Origin: Erodium maritimum
Taxonomy: Eukaryota; Streptophyta; Magnoliopsida; Geraniales; Geraniaceae
Direction of reading: 5' to 3'
NCBI GenBank assembly: GCA_963921825.1
Contig: OY997593.1
Location: 39,509,111-39,573,110, forward strand
Length of the DNA stretch: 64,000 nt
Made by a program: the position numbers and the translations under genes. This document shows, in pieces, positions 45,600-56,126 of this stretch (positions within the stretch are counted from its first letter, which is position 1; each line of letters starts with the position of its first letter). Below the pieces are notes generated by a model, which saw nothing but the letters and a program-made list of their open reading frames with translations, ran no database searches and was not told the DNA's origin.

Positions 45600-45998
45600 T
45601 CACTTGATTTATGGTTTCATCTCTTTGTTCATGATCTGCTTTCATTTTCCAGATGTGTATGGTAGGTCCCCAACATTTTTCTGGTAGGTTGCAAGTAGGC
45701 GTTTCTGGGAACAAGTTAGGTCCACAATTGTAGGAATTATCCCCGTAATTCCTTGTTAAAGGTATGAGTACTAGTGAAAGCAGACTATGTACTATGCACA
45801 TTATATATGTTTCACCAATAAGAGAACAAATAGCATCCTTTCAAAAAAGAAGAGACCAAACAGCTCGTGGAAAGAAAAGTGACCAGTCAGAAGAAAAGAG
45901 GATCAGGACACCGTAAACATCTTTGAACAAAATTAAAAAATCAACATTGACATGATATTAGCATGATCTATAAAATCTAATCTTTTAGTAATAGAAAG
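45600..45998. other. spacer, no gene seen
   Basis: AT-rich single-copy-looking DNA. It could continue the 3' flank of the eIF1 pseudogene beyond the LINE, but I see no feature to prove it. Confidence 0.35.
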
Positions 45999-46013
45999 AA
46001 AAGACAAGAGTAT

Positions 46014-47321
46014 CTATTCTAGTCCGCCGCCCCTTTCTTTGTGCCCTTGAAACCATCGACGGCCTCTGTCCGTGGAGGTTGCTGGTTTGGTCTTCTCGTC
46101 TTGCCCTGTATGGTATTGTCTCGACTTCATATCATTTTTCTCGCACTCGTGTCGTCCCCATCCTGTTTTGTCGGCAACCTTGCCTGTATTCTCATTCTTC
46201 TTCGGTTGTGCCTATGGCTTGGGGTGTTGATGGCTCCTCTGATCCGACTCTGCTGACATCGTCCATCCTATGTCAACCCAGCCTTACCTCTACTCCTCGC
46301 TATCCCTCAATCGTGGTGCCCTATCATCTGCTGATAACTACTTTCTCTCGGTCGACCTCTGATCGCCATCTCCTTGGAACAAGGTCTGCATGGTCCTTGT
46401 GGACTCCCAATTTTCATCGTGGCCAATTTCCCCTCCCCGGAACAGGGCATGCCTCGCCCGTGAGAGACCGATCTAGCATGATTTTAGCTTCAACCATGTC
46501 GTTCCAACGCCATTCTCCCTCCTTCCCTACGTCTGGACCTCGTCGTCGGCAAAACCAGCGTCTACCAGGTACGGATATGGATGGTCGTGGGCCTCCGCCA
46601 TTTTTTACTCTCCCCAACCGCCGAAAAATCCCCTTTCCCCCTTGATGTCCCTGTCTTGTGCTCACAAGAGGCCATTTCTCTCCCTCTCGGATGACTCAGC
46701 TTATGCAAGTTCCTATCTGATTCTTGTCTGATGTAGCCAGACTCATCAATTCTGGGAAATTCTATATCCCCAGCCCAAACTATGCTCGAAGTCCTCTCGG
46801 AATGACATCACTTGTTAATCTCATTATTGTGGACCTCTAGTACGCCTCCTTATACATGTCAACATTGCCAGCTTCAGGGGCTCTCCGCTTGTCGATGTAC
46901 GATTTTCAGTATCGACGAGAACCCTAAACCAGACCCTATGAAGCAGGGCCCCAATAGAGGATGAAAGTCTATTGGGCTCAGAAACGACTGAATCCTTCCG
47001 GCGTCTCAACATTCCGGTAGTCCTATCTGGAAGGGGCATGTCCCATAATGCGAGACTGTGTTCCCCACCGCGAGCCAAGACAACAACCCAATTAAGTTTC
47101 TAGAACCTTGGCCTCGCGTTATTGTGCTTATCTACAGTTGTCATAAATCTTCTATCGTAGTTTATGAAAGCTTTATTTATTTTTAGTCGAGTATGCCAGA
47201 TCATTTTCTCTTGCAAACGGGAGATACCGGCCATTATCTAGACTTGTTTCGGGTTTTATCCCTCGATCTTATGCATGTAATGGTCCACACTTGATTGAAT
47301 GAAAACAATCCTTTACTCAAA
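46014..47321 (+). mobile_element. LINE derivative, plus strand, with 15-bp TSD (1308 bp)
   Basis: Perfect 15-bp direct repeats AAAAGACAAGAGTAT lie at 45999-46013 and 47322-47336, the second directly after the A-rich tail (CTTTACTCAA...). Inside, a Ser/Pro-rich plus-strand region (46079-46645, ending PPPFFTLPNRRKIPFPP) resembles LINE ORF1 leads. The last 250 bp look like a LINE 3' UTR (GATTGAATGAAAACAATCC). There is no reverse transcriptase. It has a 5' portion joined to a 3' tail, like the elements at 10188 and 50581. Confidence 0.75.
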
Positions 47322-47505
47322 AAAAGACAAGAGTATAGTCTTCAAATAAAAAATTACAAATCCGAATATTTAGACAATTCCTAGTCTCAAACCAGAACAT
47401 AAAACAACAAAAACATAGTAGATTACGAGCCCAGAGAAAATTCTCGTCTCAAACTAAAACATAAAACAATTACACGAGAGGCCCAACAACAGAAGAAAAA
47501 AATAA

Positions 47506-47944
47506 GGGTAAACTACAAATGCATACCCTTAAGTATGCACGTTTAACCGATGAATACCCTGAAGTTTAAAGTTAACTGATGCATACCCTGAAGTTACGAG
47601 TTGTAACTCAAAACCCCTCCGTCAGCTAAAATGACGAAAATACCCTCAACTACACTTCAATAATTATGTTAAAAAAATTATTTAAAAATTACTTTTGTTA
47701 TATATATATATATATATATATATATTTACTTATTAAATGACTTCATTTTTATTTAAAAATCACTTCATTTATAATCTGAAAAAATTATTTAAAAAATCAC
47801 TGAGGGTATTTTCGTCATTTTAGCTGACAGAAGGGGTTTTAAGTTACAACTCGTAACTTTAGGGTGTGCATCAGTTAACTTTAAACTTCAGGGTATTCAT
47901 CGGTTAAACGTGCATACTTAAGGGTATGCATTTGTAGTTTACCC
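47506..47944. mobile_element. MULE-type foldback MITE, family 3 (439 bp)
   Basis: About 145 bp at each end are near-perfect inverted repeats, starting GGGTAAACTACAAATGCATA and ending at TAGTTTACCC. The perfect 9-bp duplication AAAAAATAA stands at 47497-47505 and 47945-47953. The centre holds a (TA)n tract at about 47701-47726. No coding capacity. Confidence 0.9.
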
Positions 47945-47953
47945 AAAAAATAA

Positions 47954-48989
47954 AGAGACAAACAATAAAGACCAACGAACCCTTCCAAAATCTAGCAGCC
48001 GGTCTATGTAACACACCGACAACTAAACCTCGGCGTCACAAGCTACCCGTACCGACGAGCAGCCACATGAGAAAATACCGAAAGCACTCACCACCGTACC
48101 AGAGCTCAGAGGTCACCATCAAACACTAACCAATGCCATATATCGACTCAAAAGGGGAGTCAGAACTGAAGGACCCTAAAATCGCCGCTGGAAGACGATT
48201 AGAAGGGAGGCATATACGAGCTCAACGAAACTAACCGGACACCTAAAAAGACGAAAGAGAGCTAAAAAAATTCCTCCAAGACGCCAACCCACCCTACCAC
48301 ACATTGCTCAGTTATCAAAGGTAACACATTAGAGCCTAGAACTTTGGCGGTCCAAATGGAGAGTTAGATCTATTTAGATCCACTTCACTTTCGACAATGA
48401 AAGAGGAAAGGAACATAACTAAGAGAGACATGGAATAATCAAACACCACCGTAGAGAGGGAGAAAAGAGTATGCAACCGGTCGACTACTCACTTCTCCAA
48501 ACTAATATCAAGCTCTGACAAACAACAATAAGAAGGTTCGATGGCCAGCACCACAAGGAAACGACTCCAACCTATTAACCTATCGAAGACATATCAGAGT
48601 CCAATGACTCATATCCAATCCCACCATTTCTTCTTCAGCCGCCGGCCAACAAACATCTCCACAACATAGAAGAATAGAGAGATAAGGAACATGTATCGTT
48701 GAATCAACAATGCACACTAACAAATGAGCCCCCGATCTGTGTCAAGAAAGAGAATAGATATGTACGGGCCACCAGTGGAAAGAGGAAGACTGTACCACCG
48801 GCAAACCTATAGTCAAAGGCCATGAGCATCACGGATCGGGACCGAAACTTTGGGACTCTCGCGATTTAGGGTTTCATATGTGAGAGAGAAAAATATTGGC
48901 ACTTCTTGACATTAACATGATATCTCAATGCTTTTCATTAGGGTTGGAGTTGTCGTCATATCTTGGTTACCCTCCACCGGGATTTAAAC
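47954..48989 (-). other. probable retroposon 3'/UTR-like sequence, unassigned
   Basis: Long stretch without open frames. On the minus strand it has the GT-rich, stop-ridden look of LINE untranslated regions, and its continuation left of the MITE (47337-47496) ends in TTTGTAATTTTTTATTTG. The family is unknown to me. Confidence 0.3.
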
Positions 48990-49560
48990 GGAGATAGTTG
49001 GCTCCAAGGAAAGAGTAGAGGAGCTAGTCAAGGATCGGAAAGAAGGTGGAGAAAACCCGTCCGACCATATTCAAATAACCAATGAGGGAACATTACTCCT
49101 TGATGGAAAGAAACAATTCTTTAGTAAGGAACTATCAGCGAAGCTTAATGCTCCCGTAAAATTTGTGAAAATTTCCTCACAACAAGTAAGAGATGGGTAA
49201 AAAAATCAACAACAAGCTCTATAATAAGGGGGAAATTCCTTCTGAGAGGATGATAGGAGCTATAGAGAAATTCAATGCCGGTACGGTGATTCTAGAAAAG
49301 GTTTTTGTTCTAAACCTACATGAGGGCTCAAATCCCCTTGAAGTGAGGCGATTGTTTAGTGAAGCGGTCGACGTTGCTACATTCGAGTCCAAATCAAAGA
49401 GGAAGATTTTTTCCTTCATTCATTATAGGGACGAGGCCATTGCAAATAGAGCGTTAAGATTATTTAATGGGTCAAAATTGGGGAGTCTAACCTTGTTTGT
49501 TGCTAAAGCATGTTATAAGTAGCGACCTAAAAAGGTGACGGGTAGAGTTGATCATCAAGA
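48990..49560 (+). pseudogene. RRM-containing ORF remnant (LINE ORF1-like)
   Basis: A 109-codon frame from 49193 contains an RNA recognition motif: VFVLNL (RNP2), KIFSFIHY (RNP1) and ALRLFNGSKLGSLTLFVAKA at the end. Upstream, in another frame, runs a plausible N-terminal lead (DHIQITNEGTLLLDG, ELSAKLNAPVKFVKIS), broken just before 49193. The RRM plus lack of other domains resembles the ORF1 of RRM-type LINEs, as at 3430-3670, but the sequences are not closely alike. A decayed cellular RRM gene is the alternative. Confidence 0.5.
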
Positions 49561-50271
49561 TAACTTGAGATTTTCTTCATAAAAAGAGAAAAGTTCTAGG
49601 GTCACATGAGGGAGCTAAAAAAGGAAATCAAACTCCTCATGAAAGTTGGTGGAATTTTGAATTCGTATGATAGACTTAATGGAAATAGGATGGTTGGGTG
49701 TAGTTCATTGCAATATTTCAGCTTATTCGATTCAACAAGAGATAGCAAAATATGATGTCTTGGACATTGAGTACGATGGTTTTAAAAAGATCAGTCTTAA
49801 TAAACTAGGATGATCCTGTTTTTAAGCAAAGGATGGTTAAAAAGTAATTTGATTGGGATCTCTAACTGGATGTCGATGATTCAAGACAACAACGACCTGT
49901 TAAGAAACAGAGGATGTTTTAATTGGATAGCCCTAAAAGAAGTTCTCATTCATAGATAGAAGAAAGAAAAAATTAAGGCATTGACAAGAACAATACACAC
50001 AGTAATTCTTAGGCATCAAGGAACTATATCAGGTTTTGATCTCCAAAGAGATTCATTCTAATTCACCTCTTTAGCTTCATATTCATCTAGGAAATGGTAG
50101 CTCTAGACCTAGGAGATGATTCTTTCCATATTCTTATCACTGAAGTTAGAGAGAACTTGATCTCAATGTACCACCCACATCTTTAAGAACATTTTAGTTC
50201 TTTCTAGACCATTTCCTCAACGGCCTCACCACTGGAAAATTCCTTTGGCCACCAACACTAAGGGCACATAG
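49561..50271. other. possible continuation of the RRM ORF remnant
   Basis: Short broken frames (for example around 49810-49870, SKGWLKSNLIGIS-like wording) hint at decayed coding DNA. Nothing can be assigned with confidence. Confidence 0.3.
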
Positions 50272-50580
50272 TTAGATGCAAATATGTATGGAAAAACTCC
50301 TCAACCCCAACGGAGACCCGGGGGGAGGTTAGGGGACGATAAATGGGGATTTTGACTGGCCGCGGGGTGGGGGCGGGGCAATCACTCCACACCCCACGGG
50401 GCTTTCCACCCTATTAATTTTAAAAAAAAAACATTAATAGTTTAATTATAATATTATGAACATACCATCAATGAAAAATATTATGGTAATTAACATGATA
50501 TTAATATATCAAGGAAGTTGCTTCAAGTTCAAGATGACAATTCTATACCGTACCATGGTGAAGTCAAGTTGGGAACATTT

Positions 50581-51816
50581 TTTTTTTTTGAAAGGGTGAA
50601 ACGAGTGGGTGCATTACTAGTGCAAAGTAACCAGTACAAGTATAGGACTAGAAGTCCTGAGAACAAAATAAGTCCGGGCCTCTCGTAGGACACCCAGCGC
50701 TCTGAACCCGTAGAAATCGTCTAGTTTACATCCTAGACAACGATCATTAAGTCTACGCCCAAACCGTTCAAACCAAATAGTCAAACTAAACAGAAATGTA
50801 AAAAACCAATAACTAAAGAAGTACTGGAAAACAAAAGAATAAATAAAGACAACTGAAATAATAAAGGTCTTGAGGTGCAATCCCGATCTCCCATCCATAG
50901 CTCAGTCCTGGGTCATGAGGGGTAGGCCACCAACCATCTAACCCTCGGGGTCCAATCAGCCTCATGGTGTTTGGTGGGGTTGTTTTGCAGCCCTCGCCAT
51001 CTCTGAGTCCTCCTCATCCCTAAGCTGAAACCTCCATGTTAGCCAGTGTTTCAACATCACCCCAATCACCACCATGGGGGTGTACCGGATACCCGTAATG
51101 AGTCAACCCACCAAAGACAGCTGGTATCGGTCATCAGGTACGTCTGGGACCGTATCTCGAGGGACCACCACGACGATATACTCCTCTTCCTCGATAGAAA
51201 AACCACCCAACTGGTCCAAAATGTTGTCGAGGTTGGGTAATGCCTATGGTAGAGGATCCAATGGGATGGTTAGATCTATAGACACACCTGGCGGCGGTGT
51301 CCATCTCGGACTAGGCATCGCCACCACTACGTGCGACAGTAGTGCTGGTTGCATCGGTACATGCACAGCTGGTGGTTCTCCTAAGGCCTGCTCCCTGCGT
51401 TTCGGCGAGACTGTCGTAGTGAGATTGTGACCAGTCCTAAAGCGGATCCCACCGAGATTATAAGGCCAGAAATGCCTCCGTTGTTGATGGAGGCGTTGTT
51501 GATGACGGCGGCGACGACAACGTAGATGCTGCTGATGGAGGCGTAGTTGGTAACAGCGGCGACGTTAGCGAAGATGGGGGAGATTCCACGCGGCATGATA
51601 GGGAAAGCCTTGGTCGGGGCGGCTGAGCCCCTACCATGATGAGACTGGAACTACTATGGCGGCTGGAGGATGAGGATGAGGGAGGCATGGCCGAGAGTAA
51701 GCAGGGGTGCTTGAGGTGCTCAGAAAAGGCGAAATGAATCAAGGAGCTTGGGGGTTGTGAGGGAGAAACAAGTGGAGAAAACCCTAGTGGAGCCGAACGC
51801 TATTTTTTTACTCGGG
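50581..51816 (-). mobile_element. LINE derivative, minus strand, with 15-bp TSD (1236 bp)
   Basis: Perfect 15-bp repeats AAGTTGGGAACATTT at 50566-50580 and 51817-51831. The left one is followed by a T-run, the poly(A) tail on the minus strand. The minus strand begins with a Ser/Pro-rich frame (from 51742) and traces such as HPHGGDWGD, and then passes to a 3' UTR. No endonuclease or reverse transcriptase. Both ends are kept and the middle is missing, as at 10188 and 46014. Confidence 0.8.
51458..51742 (-). pseudogene. Ser/Pro-rich ORF1-like start of the LINE derivative
   Basis: 94 codons, about 75 bp inside the 5' end of the element, dominated by Ser, Pro and Thr (SSSSSSRHSSSS; TPPSAASTLSSPPSSTTPPS). 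The composition is like other LINE ORF1 N-termini here. It ends at a stop and further traces are in other frames. Confidence 0.4.
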
Positions 51817-52160
51817 AAGTTGGGAACATTTAACTTTATATTATAAGACATTTCGTTAATACATTTTCTATTATGTGTTTACTATTATGAGACACAAATG
51901 TCACGTGACGTTTACTTTATTTGCATGTTGTTTAAAATTATGGAATAAGAATTGTGTGATGTCTAAATGTGCATTTTTTTTAGGCGGGAAATCCCCCCCC
52001 CCCCCCCTACGAGGCAAGAACGGAGAGGGGAATCCTCGTTCCCCTTCAGGCGAGAATAGGGAAGGGTCAATATGGGGAGTAGGGCAGGGTGGGGTGCGGG
52101 GCAGGGACAGGGCGCAAGGTCCCCACCCCAAACACGCTACATTGTCATCCTTAGATGCAA

Positions 52161-53137
52161 CAATTAACTCTATCGAGGCTCTTGACTCTCCAAGTTCGTC
52201 CCTCGTAATTGTTTACGACATTTTCTCATAAAGAGAGACTTTGGAACATATTTCAATCTCAAGGATGTACCTCCATTTAATGTTTTAGATAAGAGTACAA
52301 ACTCATAGCAAACTATTTCTGACTCCTCGAAAGTATAGAGTTTAAAGAGGGCAAGAATAAAAAAAGGCGCAAATACTTATTATACAGTGATTGAATACAA
52401 GACATAATATCCTTATCCTTATTCATTTGATCGTTAGTTTCTTGACCCAAAATAGACTATGAGTGATAATACACTATCGATTCACATAGACAATCATTTC
52501 CACAGTCCCACTTATCAAGGGGTCCAACAATATCTTTATCATATTTATATGAGAGACAAATTCTTTGTTAGTCACTCACATTTCTCATATAGATGATCAT
52601 GTACCCAATGAATACAAGGCATAGTACCATTATCCTTATTATATTCGTTCGTTAGTTTCTTGATCTCAAATAAATTGTGAGTGATAACTCATTATCGATT
52701 CGCATGACCAATCATGTTCACAGTCACACTTATCATCAAAAGGTTCAACGATGTCTTTATCATATTTATATGAGGGACAAATTCCTTGCCAGTCACTCAC
52801 ATTTCTCATAGATATGATTACGTACCCAATGAAAATCTTTACTATTTTTTGGTTAAAGAGAATGTTAAATTGTGTCAAGATGCAAAAACGTTCATATAGA
52901 AATCCATGATGACTACAGTGTCAATGGACTTAAGCCATATTACGATAGTGAAAAATACTTATGAAAATTCCTATCTAATATTTCTCATATTGGGTCATTA
53001 ATACTATTTCTCTAAATAGTATCTATGGTTTGTTTGACTTTATATCCCATATGCATGATCACCAAAACATGATCATCAATAAACATTATACTAATCTTAG
53101 TATATTATTAAGACTAGGATCAACGAATAATACACTT
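52161..53137. other. AT-rich DNA with a 215-bp direct duplication
   Basis: No gene. About 52395-52610 and 52612-52825 are two diverged copies of one segment (GACAAATTC..TGCCAGTCACTCACATTTCTCAT and TTAGTTTCTTGA words in both). It may be LTR-derived. Confidence 0.45.
52395..52825. repeat. direct duplication, two units of about 215 bp
   Basis: Shared words in the same order in both units: TCCTTAT, GTTAGTTTCTTGA, GAGTGATAA, TATCGATTC, CACTTATCA, TCTTTATCATATTTATATGA and AGTCACTCACATTTCTCATA. Confidence 0.7.
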
Positions 53138-53142
53138 TATAT

Positions 53143-54317
53143 TGTTGGGTTTCGTGCCCTATGACAATCCAAATAAGTGTCTTACATCATATTTTTTATA
53201 TTAATAAAATGCCAATAGTTATCGTTATCATTCGATGTAATGTTAATAAGTGTAGGATTACGTGTTTCATAAACACAATGGAAAAAAAATTGTCAAGTAA
53301 TCTTATTCAACCTAGATTCACATGCATCATGAAAACTAATCTAGACATATATTTAAAGTGATTACCTCGATGACGAGAAACGTATGATACTTGAGCTTGC
53401 TAGTTCAAAACTGGGACCTTCGGGTAGACAAGTCAAGGCACCCACGGGTTTGTCCGCTAACGGTATTCACACGTGTAAGACGAATCCACCACTAAAGCTT
53501 GCTAGTAGTCTTGAACGTTTTCATTCTTGCTCTCTATAGGCACGGTCAAAATTTGTAGCTCAATAGCTTGTTTTTTCGGCTCCCTTAGTCCTTTATTTAT
53601 AGGGTTTAGTTTATCATAAACCAAGTCCAATTAGAATAGGAAACCTAGCAAAAGGAGATGCCTTATTTGCTTAATTATACTCAAACTAGAATTCCCTTTT
53701 GTGTCTAGACATTTTAGAATAATGTATTTTCCTTCTTCTAATTTAACAAATAAAACAACGCCAACCGTATATATAAATATAGGGTTGGCCGAATTCCCCT
53801 ATTGCCCAATAAGGATGTTCGATCAAAACCATATATTTGTATATATTATGGGCCTTTATTTGTTCTATTTAATTATTGTGCAAAACAATAACAAATACAA
53901 ATAATGACTACATCATATGAGTAATTAATTAAATTAAGGGATTCATTATATCAAATATAACTTTACCGATTTATTTAAGTCGAATCTTTAAGGTTTATTT
54001 CGTCATGGTCTTTACTCTGTTGTGTGTGACCCTTTAAAATTTATATGACATTGGCAGTGAGTTCGAAATTAACATTTCATCCACAAGTTATGGGTAATCC
54101 CTAGTAAGACCTAAAATTACTCAAGTCATACGAAGTCTTGACTTTATTTATATCAGATCATGTTATCATAAGTGATCTCATTCTCTTGATGTTTGGCGAT
54201 TATTACGACTGAACAAAATGTATAGAAGCATCATCTTTTTTCTAATTCAGTCCACAAGTTCAAAACTGCCTATGTCCTTACTATGGTACTCATCTTCTCT
54301 GGCCAAATAATTGGTAC
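53143..54317 (-). repeat. copia-like LTR, minus strand, solo or fragment
   Basis: The minus strand ends ACGAAACCCAACA at 53143, a typical copia LTR terminus. It has a TATA-like box (CCCTATAAATAAAGG near 53605-53591) with transcript-like sequence after it. The start is uncertain; TGTACCAATTATTTGG at 54317 would give near-matching 5-bp flanks (TATAT and TATAG). No pol sequence adjoins. Confidence 0.5.
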
Positions 54318-55590
54318 ATATAGTCTATTGGTAGGATGTCAAACCCCCTCCTTCACCTCCTTATGTATGCCCGGAAGAAGAAGCGAGTAATCATCCTCCA
54401 TGTCGATATCGTCTTTCATCTCGTCCCTCCTCCTCCATCTCGGTCGTCACCTACACCTCTATCTTGGGCCCCCCCACCCCCCCCCCCCCCATCTCAGTCG
54501 CACTCGGTGGCCACCTCCACCTCCATCTTGGTCTCCCCCTACATCCCCGCCTCTTCCTCGTTCCTTCTTCTCTACAGAGGAGGACTACATTTCAGATACG
54601 GAAGATTAATTTTCCAATATTTGAACTTTGTTAGTTTAGTTTATTTCGGCAAAGACAACCATTTTTCAAATAATATGTTAGATTTAATGTTTTATAGCTA
54701 TCATTGTATTATCGTAATGTCTTAACAATGTGTAATGTTTTATAATAGATATTTAACTATTGTGTAGTTAGTTAGAGTTTTCTCTTATTTGTACTAATAA
54801 ATTAACTATTAGTATACGATATTTAAAAATTAATCGCTTTGTTCCATTTAATTTAAAAATAATAATATTTTAATTCAGACACCTGTATGGGCTTCTCTAC
54901 CGACATCACACCACCATAGAATTCTCAAACGCAAATTTCAACATCTTTTCTTCAAAATTTCGTTATTAAAACCTGATTTCCACTTTGGCTTTCCATGGTT
55001 GCACATGCTCTAACATCCACAACGCTAACAGTCAGCAAATTGTGGTAAGACTGACGGTTAGAATATTAAATTAATATTTCAGTCTTACATTCAGCACTCC
55101 TACAATGCTAGCCTTTTCGTGCTGACTGTTCGTGGTATTTTTCTTCACAAATTTCTCCCTGCTGGCGGTAAGCGCTGGTTGTGAGCTTACCGCCTCCTCT
55201 TACCACCAATAATATTTAAATGATTTCTCTCTCTTATTTTTTATTCTCTCTTTTTCTTTTGTGTTTACCGATGCTGTAAGACTTGAGACCAACGCCATGG
55301 ACATCAATGTTCATCCAAAAGGCTAAAGGACACATCGGTTGAGACATTGAAGTTGTCAACTGCCACCATCCTACATAGCTTCTTCGTTTTTTGGCTCCGG
55401 CTTGAATTTGTTGGTGATATGAGAGATTGGTAGAACAAGGAGGGAGGCAGAAAGAAGGGATGATATCATCATTAATTACCTACAAATGGATAAGTTCAAA
55501 GTACATAACAAAGTAACCCATCTTCTTTGTCATAATCAATCTTTTTGGCGCCTTGAGTTTTGATGAAGCAAATAGTGTTAATAATTCTCA
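54318..55590. other. AT-rich DNA with a C-rich patch, no gene
   Basis: A C-rich patch (C7 at 54469-54475 and C14 at 54477-54490) lies in a Pro-rich chance frame. Around 55010-55200 short inverted words (GGTAAGACTGACGG, CAGTCTTAC) suggest a decayed small element. The rest is featureless. Confidence 0.35.
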
Positions 55591-55896
55591 GGGATAACAT
55601 CAGAAAACTATCGTTTGACTTCCTAGTACAAATCACAACTATAGACTAGTACACAGTCCCGTTAGTTAAATTACCACAAACCATGAATTTTGTCCAAAAA
55701 CACGGAATATCCCGGAATATTCTGTTCAAAACACGAAATATTCTATCCAAAAACACATAATATTCCGTGTTTTTGGACGGAATTCATGGTTTGTGGTAAT
55801 TTAACTAACGGGACTGTGTACTATGGACGATAAGAAAGTCTATAGTTGTGATTTGTATTAGGAAGTCAAACGATAGTTGTTTTCTGATGTTATCCC
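55591..55896. mobile_element. foldback MITE, family 4 (306 bp)
   Basis: Ends GGGATAACATCAGAAAAC and GTTTTCTGATGTTATCCC. Inverted arms of about 120-130 bp contain CAAACCATGAATT and AACACGGAAT. Flanks TAATTCTCA and TAATTCATA agree at 7 of 9 positions, fitting a worn 9-bp duplication of a Mutator-like MITE. Confidence 0.75.
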
Positions 55897-56126
55897 TAAT
55901 TCATAGGCTTCAACGAAACAATATCTGCATAGCTGTCGTATACATGCAAGAATGAAAATGGAGAGTTGTTGAAGAATTATGATATCACATTAATTATAAG
56001 TTCTTAAATAGGAGTCCTGGAGTTTTAAGTTACAGCTTACAACATGGTACCGAAATTTTTCTTTTTGATGGGCAAAAATTGAGAAGCTGAACCACGAGGC
56101 ATGTAGTGGCAGAAGAGGGGCTAGGG

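Larger units (their letters stand above)
50282..52150. mobile_element. GC-rich hAT-like element with a nested LINE
   Basis: Direct repeats TTAGATGCAA flank it (50272-50281 and 52151-52160), a little longer than the 8 bp of hAT elements. The ends are unusually G/C-rich (CGGGGTGGGGGCGGGGC near 50360; GGGGTGCGGGGCAGGG near 52090), as in a widespread class of plant hAT-type non-autonomous elements. The right end reads CATTGTCATCC. The terminal inverted repeat is poor. Removing the LINE at 50581-51816 leaves about 620 bp of host element. Confidence 0.5.

Noticed and set aside
54336-54725. 129-codon frame with a Pro-rich stretch
   Set aside because: Low-complexity C-runs drive the frame; no domain, no start context, AT-rich random sequence after it.
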